Source of the DNA: Sphingorhabdus sp. SMR4y
Lineage (GTDB): Bacteria; Pseudomonadota; Alphaproteobacteria; Sphingomonadales; Sphingomonadaceae
Direction of reading: 5' to 3'
Length of the DNA stretch: 64,000 nucleotides
NCBI RefSeq assembly: GCF_002218195.1
Contig: NZ_CP022336.1
Coordinates: 2,909,001 to 2,973,000 of the forward strand
Of the stretch, positions 9,043 through 18,510 are shown one piece after another. Each line of letters begins with the position of its first letter. The stretch's first letter is position 1. The position numbers were made by a program, and so were the translations under genes. The notes below the pieces were generated by a model that had not been told where the DNA came from, did not search any database, and saw only the letters and a list, made by a program, of their open reading frames with translations.

Positions 9043-10269
9043 TCATGGCAGGCGCGTCAAGTCCTGTTCGGTGATGAATTGTCTGATCCATTCTGCATCG
9101 GGAAATCCGTGTGCGATCCACGCCGATTCAATCTTCGCCAGGCTTTTTGCGACAACCGGTCCCGGCTTCAGGCCCCGCTCGATCAGGTCGCCGCCGGTCA
9201 GCGGAAAGACCGGCGGCTGCCAGCCTTCGAGCGCGTCCAGCAGCTCTGGCAGCGCGCTGTCCGTGGCGAACAGCAGCGCGGCATCGCGGGCGCACTCCAC
9301 GTTGGTCCGATAGGCAAAGCCGCGGATGTCGGCGAGACTTGCCGCCGAACCAGCGCCCCGGGATTCTTGCACGCCCAAAAGCCGTTCGTCGATCGCTCTC
9401 TGCTGCTTCCGGGACAGTTTCAGGCTCTTGGCAATAGCGCCCGCTTCGTCCGCTTGTTTGGGTAGCAGGGCCACCAGCCGCCGGATGGCCATGGGCGGCA
9501 CCTGATGCTGTTGCTCGCGTTCGACCAGCCGGTTGATATTCTTTCCGGCATCCCCGTCAAGATTATCGACGATATGCCGGAATATTCCGGCATCCAGCAT
9601 CTGTCCGATCGCAAATCGCGGGTCCTCTGTGGCGAGCAGTTTCAGCAGTTCGTCCGCCACCCGCTCGCGGGAGAGCGTTTCGAGCTTTGCGGCCGCTGCG
9701 GTGCAGGCTGCAAAAGCCTCTTCGTCCACCTGCTGCTGGCCGAAGCGCGCGAGAAAGCGGAAATAGCGCATGATCCGCAGATGGTCCTCCGCGATCCGCT
9801 CCCCGGCCGAGCCGATGAAGCGAATGTGCAGATTTTCCAGATCATCCCGTCCGCCGAAATAATCAAACACCTCGAGCGTCCTGGGATCGGCGGACAGCGC
9901 GTTGATCGTGAAATCCCGGCGCGCCGCATCCTCTTTCCAGTCATCGCTGAAGGCGACGGTCGCCCGCCGACCGTCGGTTGAGACGTCGCGCCGCAACGTG
10001 GTGATTTCGACAGGGCCGTCCGGCAGAACCGCAGTGATCGTGCCATGGGCTATGCCGGTGGGAACGGTCTTGATCGACACGGCCGCAAGCCGTTCCATCA
10101 CGTCCTCCGGCAGCAGCGGGGTGGCGATATCGATATCCTTGACCGCCAGACCCAGCAAGGTGTCGCGAACGGCCCCGCCGACGAAACGCGCCCTGCCATC
10201 CAGCGCCGCAATCAGTTCTGCGAGACCGGACCTTTGTGTCCATTCTGCCGGCGGTAGTGTTCCCGTCAC
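9043..10269 (-). CDS. cca: CCA tRNA nucleotidyltransferase / poly(A) polymerase family
   Basis: 408 residues. The class II nucleotidyltransferase head is seen early: RFVGGAVRDTLLG (the GG-x5-R/L motif) and DIDIATPLLPEDV with the two catalytic aspartates, followed by RRDFTINAL and DHLRIMRYFRF. It adds or repairs the 3' CCA of tRNA. GTG 10269 is the chosen start because it overlaps the stop of the upstream NUDIX gene (GTGA) and leaves a normal N-terminus, MTGTLPPAEWTQ; longer readings would overlap NUDIX coding sequence. It is the last gene of the DUF1285-nudix-cca operon. Confidence 0.93.
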   Translation of the reverse strand: MTGTLPPAEWTQRSGLAELIAALDGRARFVGGAVRDTLLGLAVKDIDIATPLLPEDVMERLAAVSIKTVPTGIAHGTITAVLPDGPVEITTLRRDVSTDGRRATVAFSDDWKEDAARRDFTINALSADPRTLEVFDYFGGRDDLENLHIRFIGSAGERIAEDHLRIMRYFRFLARFGQQQVDEEAFAACTAAAAKLETLSRERVADELLKLLATEDPRFAIGQMLDAGIFRHIVDNLDGDAGKNINRLVEREQQHQVPPMAIRRLVALLPKQADEAGAIAKSLKLSRKQQRAIDERLLGVQESRGAGSAASLADIRGFAYRTNVECARDAALLFATDSALPELLDALEGWQPPVFPLTGGDLIERGLKPGPVVAKSLAKIESAWIAHGFPDAEWIRQFITEQDLTRLP

Positions 10270-10859
10270 CAGTCCAGCCTCTTTCCCAGATTGTTCAAGA
10301 TGCCCGCCGTAATTCCCCAGATACGATAATCCTGCCAGTAAATTTCGTAATAATGCCGCTTGCGCCCGTTCCATGTGCCTTCATGGGTGGTGCGGTTTTT
10401 CGGGTCGAGAAGATATTCGAGCGGAGCCTCGAACCAGCTTTCCACCTCGGTCGGGTCAGCGACAAAGGGCAGGTCGGGCGGAATGACGCTGAGCACCGGC
10501 TGGATATTGTAGCCGCTGCCCGACTGGAAACTGTCGGTCAGACCGATGACATCGACATGGCTGCGATCGAGCGAAACTTCCTCGTGCGCTTCACGCAATG
10601 CCGCATCGATGGGATCGTGGTCTTCCGGATCAATCTTGCCGCCCGGGAAGGCCACCTGCCCGGGGTGGTTGCGCATATGCTGGGGACGCTGGACGAAAAT
10701 GACGCCCGGATCGGGGCGGTCGGTGACCGCGATCAGCACTGCCGCGTCACGCAGAATCTTCAGATCGTCGATATGGTCCCGTTCGTTGTAGAGCAGGTGG
10801 TCTAGATCATTCTCATGCCCTTTTGCCAGCGCCTGCTCCAGCCGGTCGCGCAGAGTCAT
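10266..10859 (-). CDS. NUDIX hydrolase, coenzyme A pyrophosphatase (NudL) type
   Basis: 197 residues. The NUDIX box is GGKIDPEDHDPIDAALREAHEEV, interrupted here only in citation by position (about residues 74-97): it contains the G-x5-E-x7-REVxEE-type pattern with REAHEE. Just before it, RPQHMRNHPGQVAFPGGK matches the CoA-pyrophosphatase extension found in NudL and related enzymes, so hydrolysis of CoA or its derivatives is the likely activity. Its ATG overlaps the DUF1285 stop (ATGA 10856-10859) and its stop overlaps cca, so the three are translationally coupled. Confidence 0.88.
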   Translation of the reverse strand: MTLRDRLEQALAKGHENDLDHLLYNERDHIDDLKILRDAAVLIAVTDRPDPGVIFVQRPQHMRNHPGQVAFPGGKIDPEDHDPIDAALREAHEEVSLDRSHVDVIGLTDSFQSGSGYNIQPVLSVIPPDLPFVADPTEVESWFEAPLEYLLDPKNRTTHEGTWNGRKRHYYEIYWQDYRIWGITAGILNNLGKRLDW

Positions 10860-11416
10860 GAATCGGACACCATCGGGAAAAACGCACCGGCCGACCAGAT
10901 GCCCAGCGGATCCTGATCCTCTGCCAGGGCCAGTTCCACCAGCTCATAATAGACCGGGCGCGCCAGCACTGCCTCCAGCCCGCCACGGACGTGGATATAG
11001 GGTTGCGGCTTGTCGGTGCCAAAGCGGAGCGGATGGTCCGCACCCGCGACCACCAGATGATCGGTATTGAGCCGGAAGGCGAGCGTCCGGTCCGGTCCGC
11101 TGCCCTGACTTTCCAGCTGGACGGCGACAAAGGGTGCATCCTCAACCTCTATACCCAGTTTCTGATAGGGCGTTACCAGTGCAAAACTGCCATCCGCTTC
11201 CCGCCGCAGAATCGTGGAAAAGGCGCGCACCATGGCCGGACGCTGGATCGGGTCACCCTGATGATACCAACTGCCATCTGCGGCGATCCGCATCTCGCTG
11301 TCGCCGCTTTCCTTTGGCTCCCACTGGTCGACGGGAGGCAATTTCTGTGCTTCGGCCAGTTCCGCGATTTCCGTGATCGAGAGCGAGGCCAGTTCGGGGG
11401 GTGGCGTATAGGGCAT
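10856..11416 (-). CDS. DUF1285 domain protein
   Basis: 186 residues. The central sequence WYHQGDPIQRPAMVRAFSTI and the later GKPFVA-like core (LGIEVEDAPFVAVQLE) together with HPLRF...PYIHVRGGLEA are the features of the DUF1285 family, which is widespread in alphaproteobacteria and forms a two-barrel fold in solved structures. Biochemical function is not known to me. First gene of the DUF1285-nudix-cca operon with ATGA coupling. Confidence 0.85.
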   Translation of the reverse strand: MPYTPPPELASLSITEIAELAEAQKLPPVDQWEPKESGDSEMRIAADGSWYHQGDPIQRPAMVRAFSTILRREADGSFALVTPYQKLGIEVEDAPFVAVQLESQGSGPDRTLAFRLNTDHLVVAGADHPLRFGTDKPQPYIHVRGGLEAVLARPVYYELVELALAEDQDPLGIWSAGAFFPMVSDS

Positions 11417-11463
11417 GGGACCGGACTATTGCCCGCCGCCATTTCTGTAAAGGCCTAGTCGCC

Positions 11464-11976
11464 TTATCTGGTCCAGGGGCCGAGCGTGCCGGTCTTCGGC
11501 AAAGCCTCCGGGTTGTCGGTGCGGACCAGCAAACGCGAGGGCTCCCACGGCCCCGGCAGCGTCCATCCGGCTGTTCCCTCGGCTGAAAAGCCGAAGAAGC
11601 GCTCATAATATTCAGGGTCGCCGATCATCACCAGCGGCAGCGGGTCATTCGGCTGAATTTCCTGCAGCAGCGCCGTCATCATCGCCCGGCCAATGCCTTC
11701 CCGCTGGAAATCGGGATAAACTGCGACCGGTCCGACCATGATCATCGGGTATTTCTTGCCCTCTTCATCGGTGAGGGCGATCGGCCAGCACTGGATGGAA
11801 CCGAGCAGTTCGTGCTTTTCCTGATCCACAGCGGCCAGCGACAGACCTTCAAGCATATCCATGCCTTCGCGCAGGCGATAGGCGGTGCGGTCGTGTCGGT
11901 CCGCGCCAAAGGCGGCGTCAAGCAGCGCTTCTACAAGTTGCGGATCGATTTCGGCGAGAGGAATGATGCTGGTCAA
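11464..11976 (-). CDS. GNAT family N-acetyltransferase
   Basis: 170 residues. The acetyl-CoA-binding motif A is VGPVAVYPDFQREGIGRAMM (about 75-94), with the R/Q-x-x-G-x-G/A loop, and the fold ends with MIGDPEYYERFFGF, the form seen in YhbS-like N-acetyltransferases. The substrate cannot be read from sequence. It is a single gene on the minus strand, 130 bp from the divergent DUF1499 gene. Confidence 0.85.
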   Translation of the reverse strand: MTSIIPLAEIDPQLVEALLDAAFGADRHDRTAYRLREGMDMLEGLSLAAVDQEKHELLGSIQCWPIALTDEEGKKYPMIMVGPVAVYPDFQREGIGRAMMTALLQEIQPNDPLPLVMIGDPEYYERFFGFSAEGTAGWTLPGPWEPSRLLVRTDNPEALPKTGTLGPWTR

Positions 11977-12106
11977 GTCGTTGGTCTCGTATATCAGGAA
12001 AAGCGCGCGCTACTCCGCTTTGCGGCAAAAGTCGAGCCGTATAGGTTGCATTTGCATGATTGGAACGCGCCAGCTAAAAGATTGATCTGTTAAGGGGAGT
12101 TTGTGC

Positions 12107-12973
12107 GTGTCGGACCAGAATGAGCCAGTAAAACCATCAATGGGCGAAACGCCAGCCGCCACCGCGTCAGCAAAGCCGGGCAGGCTTGGCTCTCTGCGCC
12201 GGGATCCCAAGGGCTGGCTGATTCTGGTGCTCGGTCTGGGCGCGCCTCTCGCATTTCTCATCGCCGCCGCTGGCAGCGGCTTTGGCTTCTGGGGCTGGCA
12301 GGCCGGTCTGGGCGCCATACCGTGGATCATTCTGGTCGCCATACTCACGCTGCTACTGGCAATCATCTTCATCGTGCTGAACCGGCGCAAGGGTCGCAAG
12401 ACGCGCTTGCCTCTATTGGGGCTCGGAATGGTCGCGACCTTGGGGTTTCTGGCGTTCTGGATTCCCTATGTTGTGGCGATTGCCACCTTGCCCGCCATTC
12501 ATGACATCACCACCGATCTCGCCGACCCGCCGCAGTTTACGGCGCTCAGCCTGCGCGATGACAATTGGGACAATATCCCCGGAGCGGATGATGGCGACAT
12601 GCGCGGCATGAACCCGCGCCAGCGCTGGGCGACCGTGCATCAGGATGCCTATCCCGACATCCGGTCCGTCCGTATCGATCAGCCGGTCGCCGTGGTGATT
12701 GAAAAAGCCCAGCGGCTGGCGGAAGATCGCGGCTGGGAGATTGTCAGTGTCGATCCGGCGTCCGGCCGTCTCGAGGCCACTGACACAATTTCGCTGTTCC
12801 GGTTCAAGGATGACGTCGTCATTCGCGCCCGTTCGGCGGAAAACGGGGCTGCCAGCATCATCGACATGCGCTCGGTCAGCCGGGTCGGCGTGCACGATAT
12901 CGGCGCCAATGCCAAGCGCGTCCGCCGTTTCCTGAGCGATCTGTCGGGAACAACGACCGCCGCTTCGCAATGA
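12107..12973 (+). CDS. DUF1499 domain membrane protein
   Basis: 288 residues. After a short polar N-terminus there are three hydrophobic segments (about 38-58, 68-92 and 103-125), then the soluble DUF1499 domain, with YPDIRSVRIDQPVAVV, a helix, and the closing core ATDTISLFRFKDDVVIRA...IIDMRSVSRVGVHDIG. GTG 12107 is favoured: GGGGAG lies 7 bases upstream, whereas the TTG six bases earlier is too close. DUF1499 has no established function; the domain probably faces the periplasm or cytosol depending on topology, which I cannot settle. Confidence 0.82.
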   Translation: MSDQNEPVKPSMGETPAATASAKPGRLGSLRRDPKGWLILVLGLGAPLAFLIAAAGSGFGFWGWQAGLGAIPWIILVAILTLLLAIIFIVLNRRKGRKTRLPLLGLGMVATLGFLAFWIPYVVAIATLPAIHDITTDLADPPQFTALSLRDDNWDNIPGADDGDMRGMNPRQRWATVHQDAYPDIRSVRIDQPVAVVIEKAQRLAEDRGWEIVSVDPASGRLEATDTISLFRFKDDVVIRARSAENGAASIIDMRSVSRVGVHDIGANAKRVRRFLSDLSGTTTAASQ

Positions 12974-12990
12974 ATTGCGGGTAGCGGGCG

Positions 12991-14157
12991 CTATTTGGCC
13001 GGGGTGAGTTTCAGCAGCCGGCCGCCTTTGCCGTCTTCCAGCACATAGATCGCCCCGTCAGGGCCCTGTTCCACTTCGCGGATGCGGGCGTCCATCAGAA
13101 AACGCTCGGCCTCCTTGGCGCTATCCTCCTCGAAACTGACACGGATCAGCGCCTGGCTTGCGAGGCCGCCGATAAACGCGCTGCCGCGCCATGCGGGAAA
13201 CAGATCACCGGAATAGAAGATCAGTCCGCTGGGCGCGATGGTCGGCACCCATGCCACTTTCGGTGCCTCGAATTCGGGATGGCTATCATGGTTGGGAATT
13301 TCCCGGCCATCATAATGGTCGCCTTCCGACACCACCGGATAGCCGTAATTGGCGGCCCGTTGCACCAGATTGAGCTCGTCACCGTCTTTCGGACCCATTT
13401 CCTGATTCCACAGGCGCCCTTTGCCGTCAAAGGCAAGGCCGAGGATATTGCGGTGGCCCAGTGACCAGATTTCCGGCAGCGCGCCGTCCTGGTCGACAAA
13501 GGGATTGTCCTTGGGAATGCTGCCATCGGGATATAGCCGGACAATCTTGCCGAGATTGGCCGCCATGTCCTGGGCAGGGTCGAATTTCTGGCGGTCGCCG
13601 GAACCGATGAAGAGATATTCACCATCGGGCGAGAAGGCTATGCGATGGGAATAATGGCCCTTGCCGGTGACTTTCGGCTTTTGCGTCCACACGGTTCTCA
13701 AATTTTTCAACGCTGGTTTCGCGCCGGACAGGTCCAGCCTGGCACGCCCGACGACGGCACCTCTGCTGTCGTCCTCGCCTGCTTCTACCCAGCTCAGATA
13801 GACCATATTGCTGGTCGCAAAATCGGGGGCGAGCACGATATCGCCAAAGCCGCCCTGACCGCCATATGCCACCTCGGGCACGCCGCTGATTTCGTTTTTC
13901 TGTCCCTTGGCATCGACCAGTTGCAGCGTGCCGGCTTTTTCGCTGACCAGCATCCGTCCGTCCGGCAGGAAGGTCATCGCCCATGGTTCGTCGAAGCTGG
14001 CAATTGCCGTGGTTTCAAAAGGTTTGCGATCCACCGGAGATATATCGGCGAGAGCCTGTGCTTCCGTCGAAGCGCCCGCATTCGTCTGCGCATTTTCTCC
14101 ATTGGTGCAGGAAGCCATGAAGATTGCGATCGATAGCGAAAGTCCAAGATTTTTCAT
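12991..14157 (-). CDS. PQQ-dependent aldose sugar dehydrogenase-like lipoprotein
   Basis: 388 residues. A lipoprotein signal ([17 protein letters not shown], cysteine at 17) is followed by a six-bladed propeller of the soluble glucose/sorbosone dehydrogenase (GSDH, YliI-like) family: [81 protein letters not shown]. These include the histidine and arginine expected at the PQQ/Ca site. It probably oxidises aldoses at the envelope. ATG 14157 is used because it starts the signal peptide. Confidence 0.88.
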   Translation of the reverse strand: MKNLGLSLSIAIFMASCTNGENAQTNAGASTEAQALADISPVDRKPFETTAIASFDEPWAMTFLPDGRMLVSEKAGTLQLVDAKGQKNEISGVPEVAYGGQGGFGDIVLAPDFATSNMVYLSWVEAGEDDSRGAVVGRARLDLSGAKPALKNLRTVWTQKPKVTGKGHYSHRIAFSPDGEYLFIGSGDRQKFDPAQDMAANLGKIVRLYPDGSIPKDNPFVDQDGALPEIWSLGHRNILGLAFDGKGRLWNQEMGPKDGDELNLVQRAANYGYPVVSEGDHYDGREIPNHDSHPEFEAPKVAWVPTIAPSGLIFYSGDLFPAWRGSAFIGGLASQALIRVSFEEDSAKEAERFLMDARIREVEQGPDGAIYVLEDGKGGRLLKLTPAK

Positions 14158-14310
14158 GAGGTTTCCGTGTTTTATCGTCAAGTGCATACCACTTTTCTCT
14201 GAACTTCAGTATAGGAGAGGCGTGGCAATTTTCCTAGGCCAATCCGATGTTTTTTGCCGCGGAATTTCGCTGTTCACGGCTTGCTTACCATTATTGGTTA
14301 AGGCTGGCGC

Positions 14311-15636
14311 ATGTTTGGACGAAAATCCTGTAGCGATGATCCGCGACCACGGTCGGCGGTTTCCCATGGCGTGGGCGTGGCTGGCCTGATCGGACTGGCG
14401 TGCTGGGTCCTGATCGCACGCCAATATGGTCTGGACGGTCCCTATTCCGCGCTTGCCGCCTGTCTGGCCTGCGCAACACCTATGGTGATCTGGTCTTTGC
14501 TGATGGACAAGGTGCATTTGCGGCCGACCACTGGCATGGACTGGACAAACCCGAAACCGCTGAAAGCGATATTCGACATCAGTCTGGTCAAGCTGGCCGG
14601 CCTCTGGGCGACCTGGGGCATTATCGCCACTATTTACTGTGTCGGGCGCTGGTACTGGACCGGGCAATATCAGTTTTCGATGGAGATCATGGAGACAGTG
14701 GCGCCATGGCTGTTCGTGCTGTCGATTCCCTATGTCCTGTTCATGGACCGTTTTGCCATCGATCCGCGCGACGGCGCGTGGCATTTTGGCCAGCTGCTTA
14801 CGGGCCGGAAAAGCGAGTTTGACCGGCAGCGAATCTATCATCATCTTCGCGCCTGGGCGGTGAAGGGCTTTTTCCTGGCGTTCATGCTTTCGATCGTGCC
14901 CGGCGGCTTTGCCGATCTGGTCCGGCTGGATCTTGCCGGCCTGGCGGGCAATCCGGTGGCAATCGCCCATTGGCTGATCATCGCGATGTTCGTGGTCGAC
15001 GTCCAGTTTGCCACAGTCGGCTATCTGCTGACGATGAAGCCGCTCGATGCCCATATCCGCACGGCCAATCCCTATATGGCGGGCTGGATTGCCGCCCTTA
15101 TTTGCTATCCGCCGTTCATCTTGATGGGCGATAACGGGCCGCTCAACTATCATGTCAACACCGCTGACTGGGCCTATTGGTTTGAAGGCCAGACCGTGAT
15201 CCTCTGGATATGGGGCGGTATTCTGGTGTTTCTTACCGCCATATATGCCTGGGCGACAGTCGCCTTCGGGTTGCGTTTCTCCAATCTCACCCACCGCGGG
15301 ATATTGACCCATGGCCCCTATAGCTGGACCAAGCATCCGGCCTATGTCGCGAAAAATGCCTATTGGTGGCTGGCCACCATGCCGTTTCTGGTAACCTCCG
15401 GCAGCATCACCGATTTTGTCCGCAACACGGTGTTGTTAGCGGCGGTCAGCGGCGTCTATTACTGGCGCGCCAAGACCGAGGAAAAACATCTGCTCAGCGA
15501 CCCCGCCTATAAGGAATATGCCGAATGGATGGATCGCAATGCGCCGGTTCCCCGGCTGCTGAACCGGATCAAGCGCCGCATCGGCTGGTGGCCATCGGAC
15601 CGGCAAGAAGAGCCGGGAATCCAGCCGGCCGAATAG
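14311..15636 (+). CDS. integral membrane protein with isoprenylcysteine/phospholipid methyltransferase-like C-terminus
   Basis: 441 residues with about nine to ten membrane helices. The last 120 residues carry LTHRGILTHGPYSWTKHPAYVAKNAYWW, seen here across residues about 328-356, which is the HPxY signature of the ICMT/PEMT/DUF1295 methyltransferase superfamily, where the His and following residues bind S-adenosylmethionine. A closing YWRAKTEEKHLLSDPAYKEY is also family-typical. The substrate is unknown; a lipid or prenylated compound would fit. No close operon partner. Confidence 0.78.
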   Translation: MFGRKSCSDDPRPRSAVSHGVGVAGLIGLACWVLIARQYGLDGPYSALAACLACATPMVIWSLLMDKVHLRPTTGMDWTNPKPLKAIFDISLVKLAGLWATWGIIATIYCVGRWYWTGQYQFSMEIMETVAPWLFVLSIPYVLFMDRFAIDPRDGAWHFGQLLTGRKSEFDRQRIYHHLRAWAVKGFFLAFMLSIVPGGFADLVRLDLAGLAGNPVAIAHWLIIAMFVVDVQFATVGYLLTMKPLDAHIRTANPYMAGWIAALICYPPFILMGDNGPLNYHVNTADWAYWFEGQTVILWIWGGILVFLTAIYAWATVAFGLRFSNLTHRGILTHGPYSWTKHPAYVAKNAYWWLATMPFLVTSGSITDFVRNTVLLAAVSGVYYWRAKTEEKHLLSDPAYKEYAEWMDRNAPVPRLLNRIKRRIGWWPSDRQEEPGIQPAE

Positions 15637-15686
15637 ACCGGCGGATTCAAATTGTCGGAGCCGCCCGGAGCGGCTAATCCGGAGCG

Positions 15687-16262
15687 ATGACTGTTACAGG
15701 AACCGACGGAAAACAGCGCTGCTTTGGCGGGCAGGCGGGCAAGGAATTTTACGGCGACTATCACGACCGGGAGTGGGGCGTGCCGGTTCATGATGACCGG
15801 CTGCTGTTCGAGAACCTGATCCTGGAAGGCGCGCAGGCCGGCCTGAGCTGGGAAACCGTGCTGCGCAAGCGCGACGGCTATCGCCGCGCCTTTCATGGCT
15901 TTGACGTCCGGCGCTGCGCTACGATGGAAGAGGATGAGCTGGAAGCCTTGCGCGAGGATAGCGGCATCATCCGCAACCGGCTGAAAATTTACGCGGTGCG
16001 CAGAAACGCGCAGGTCTTCCTTGATATGCAGGCGGAATTCGGCAGCTTCGATACATGGCTCTGGGGCCATCTCGACGGCGCACCGCCGGTCAACCGGCCG
16101 ACGCAACTCTCGGAAATGGCGAGCAGCTCGCCGATCAGCGACACGATCTCCAAATCATTGAAGAAGCGCGGCATGAGCTTTGTCGGCAGCACCATCATCT
16201 ATGCCTATATGCAGGCGGTCGGGATGACCGACGATCATCTCGCCGGATGCTGGAAGGCCTGA
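15687..16262 (+). CDS. tag: DNA-3-methyladenine glycosylase I
   Basis: 191 residues, normal for Tag. The zinc-binding set is present: Cys12, His26 (in GDYHDREWGVP), His184 and Cys188 near the C-terminus. The catalytic-pocket region LFENLILEGAQAGLSWETVL (with the essential Glu and Trp) is intact. It excises 3-methyladenine to start base-excision repair. The stop abuts the convergent cytochrome gene (no gap), with no room for a separate terminator. Confidence 0.95.
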   Translation: MTVTGTDGKQRCFGGQAGKEFYGDYHDREWGVPVHDDRLLFENLILEGAQAGLSWETVLRKRDGYRRAFHGFDVRRCATMEEDELEALREDSGIIRNRLKIYAVRRNAQVFLDMQAEFGSFDTWLWGHLDGAPPVNRPTQLSEMASSSPISDTISKSLKKRGMSFVGSTIIYAYMQAVGMTDDHLAGCWKA

Positions 16263-16772
16263 TCAGCCCGGGTTTTTGAGATAGGCGATCAGATCTGCGC
16301 GCTTCTGTGCGTCCGGCATGCCGGCATAAATCATTCTGCTTTTCGGAAGCACCCGCTGCGGTTTTTCCAGAAACTGGAACAGTTTTTCCTCGGTCCAGGT
16401 GATGCCGCTGTCGGCATTGGCCTTGCTGTAGTTGAAACCCGGGATCGTACCGGCCTTGCGCCCGACAATATTGGCCAGTGACGGGCCGACGCGGTTCATT
16501 CCCGGATCGACCACGTGGCAGGTGCGGCACTGCATGAAGGCGGTCTTGCCAGAAGCGGCGTCACCGGTCAGGCTCGCATAGGCGACGCCGTCCAGCGTGG
16601 CGACATCGTCAGCCGGTGGCGGTGCATTGCTATCGGCGGGCGCTGCCGCTTCCGACAGGGTCGCCCCGCCAGTCTCCGGGGCCGATCCGCCGCTGTCCGT
16701 GCCGCCACCAGAACAGCCAGCGGTCACAATTGCCAAAGCCAATAATGAGCTTAACGTTTTCATGCCGGCCAT
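16263..16772 (-). CDS. membrane-anchored class I cytochrome c (lipoprotein)
   Basis: 169 residues. A lipoprotein signal (MKTLSSLLALAIVTAGCSG) is followed by a Gly/Ser/Ala/Pro-rich linker, then one haem-binding site CRTCH and a distal Met in MIYAGMPDAQKR. The PGMNRVGPSLANIVGRKAG segment matches cytochrome c-550/c-552 type carriers. It probably passes electrons at the outer face of the inner membrane. ATG 16772 has GGGAAG just upstream; ATG 16763 is an equally good signal-peptide start. Converges with tag. Confidence 0.88.
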   Translation of the reverse strand: MAGMKTLSSLLALAIVTAGCSGGGTDSGGSAPETGGATLSEAAAPADSNAPPPADDVATLDGVAYASLTGDAASGKTAFMQCRTCHVVDPGMNRVGPSLANIVGRKAGTIPGFNYSKANADSGITWTEEKLFQFLEKPQRVLPKSRMIYAGMPDAQKRADLIAYLKNPG

Positions 16773-17021
16773 ATTCTTCCCAGTCCTGTGATGTTGAAGG
16801 CAAAATTCCTGTCCCTGCTGCCTAGTGCCGATTGATCCCAAATTAAAGGGTTGATCATTCCCTTGTCCGCGACGGGGGCAAATCTTTTACCGCTGGTGGC
16901 GCGAGGGCCGGAAGCCGCGCTGGTCGGGCCGGGAAAAAGCCGCTATCGTCCGTTCTTGTAAAAACACTGGAAACGGGGCGCTGACGGAGTGCCGGATTAT
17001 ACGGTTGAAAGAGAGCGGCGC

Positions 17022-18284
17022 ATGCTATTGGTCCTGAAGAAATATATATCACGGCTGCCGGAGAAAATCTGGTTTCGGGCGATGCTGTTCAGCATTGGCG
17101 CGATTGCCGCTGCGGTTGCGGCAGAACTGGTAGGTCCGTTGATCCCCTACGAAGCGGATCTTGAAATCGCCAGCGGATCGGTCGGTGATATCTTGACCAT
17201 ATTGGCATCCAGCATGCTGGCGGTTATCGCCTTTTCCGTGTCGATCATGGTGTCTGCCTATGGCTCTGCAACCAGCACCGCGACACCGAGAACCATAGCG
17301 CTGATGCTGGCCGATGACCGTTCGCAAAACGCATTGTCGACCTTTCTGGGGACCTTTCTGTTCAGCATCGTCGGCATCATTGGATTGTCCGCCGGCTATT
17401 ATGATGACAAGGGCCGCATCATCCTGTTCTTTGCCACCATCGCCGTGATCGTGATCATCTCCGGCACCCTGATCAACTGGATACAGCAGCTGTCCACGTT
17501 CGGACGGATGAACGACCTTATCGAGCGGGTCGAGCGGGCCACATCGAAGGCGCTCCGCTGGCATGGCCAGCACCCCCATCTGAATGCGCGGCCACCCGTC
17601 GCCATCCCGGAGGATGCTCTCCCGGTCCGTTGTGATATCGCCAGCGGTGTCGTGACATCGATCGACATGGGCCAGCTTCAGGAAGCAGCTACGGAACACG
17701 ATGTCACCGTGCATCTGGCCATCCATCCCGGCAAGCTCATCTACCCGGCCCGCCCGTTGCTCTATCTGTCTGGCGGGAGTGTAAAAGAAGCAGATTTGCA
17801 GGCGTTTCGGGACAGTATATTGGTCGAACATGATCGCAGCTTCGACCAGGATCCCCGGTTCGGACTGGTGGTGCTTTCGGAGATCGCTTCCCGGGCATTG
17901 TCACCGGCAGTGAACGATCCGGGGACGGCTATTTCGGTGCTCGATAGCGGCCTGCGCTGTTTCGAAGTGCTGGCGGAGGCCAGCGCCGAGCCGGAAGATG
18001 CCAAATATGCCAGCATCCACGGTCCGGAAATAGAGGTGGAAGATCTGTTTACCGATTTCTTCATCAAGATCGCGCGGGACGGGTCCGGCATGGTGGAAGT
18101 CCAGCAGCGCATTCAGCTCTGTCTGCTGGCTCTGGCACAATCCTGGCCCGATCAGTTTTCGGCGGCCGCTGCGGAGGCATCCCGCGATGCTCTGGCAAGG
18201 GCGCTCGACACGATAGTCCACAAGCCCGACATAGAGGATTTGAAGGCAAGATCGAAAAAGGTGGCTGCCGGCAGCAATGGCTAA
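17022..18284 (+). CDS. DUF2254 integral membrane protein
   Basis: 420 residues. Four hydrophobic helices lie within the first 170 residues (FRAMLFSIGAIAAAVAAELV; ILTILASSMLAVIAFSVSIM; ALSTFLGTFLFSIVGIIGL; ILFFATIAVIVIISGTLINW), with the conserved SATSTATPR between them, followed by a long cytosolic domain containing DPRFGLVVLSEIASRALSPA and NDPGTA. This is the DUF2254 architecture; function is unknown. ATG 17022 (after GAGAGCGG) was preferred to GTG 16989, which would add 11 polar residues. Confidence 0.85.
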   Translation: MLLVLKKYISRLPEKIWFRAMLFSIGAIAAAVAAELVGPLIPYEADLEIASGSVGDILTILASSMLAVIAFSVSIMVSAYGSATSTATPRTIALMLADDRSQNALSTFLGTFLFSIVGIIGLSAGYYDDKGRIILFFATIAVIVIISGTLINWIQQLSTFGRMNDLIERVERATSKALRWHGQHPHLNARPPVAIPEDALPVRCDIASGVVTSIDMGQLQEAATEHDVTVHLAIHPGKLIYPARPLLYLSGGSVKEADLQAFRDSILVEHDRSFDQDPRFGLVVLSEIASRALSPAVNDPGTAISVLDSGLRCFEVLAEASAEPEDAKYASIHGPEIEVEDLFTDFFIKIARDGSGMVEVQQRIQLCLLALAQSWPDQFSAAAAEASRDALARALDTIVHKPDIEDLKARSKKVAAGSNG

Positions 18285-18510
18285 ATTACAAGCTGTCGGG
18301 ATCACGATATTGAAAGGCCGGACAACGCGAACCATGACATACGCTACTCGTCATGACCGCGCTATCCGGCGCAAACCTTTGGGTCGAAGGTGAATTCGGA
18401 CATCGCCCATCGATTACACATATAACGCAGCAGCATGGAGAGGGTTCCGCGCCTGTGATTTTTTTCTGTAGAGGATCAAATGCGCCGGCTCGCCGTCCGG
18501 CCCGCTCTGT

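Noticed and set aside
14206-15336. 376-codon minus-strand frame opposite the ICMT-like membrane protein
   Set aside because: Antisense shadow; residue pattern (His/Gln/Arg-rich) and lack of start signal argue against a gene.
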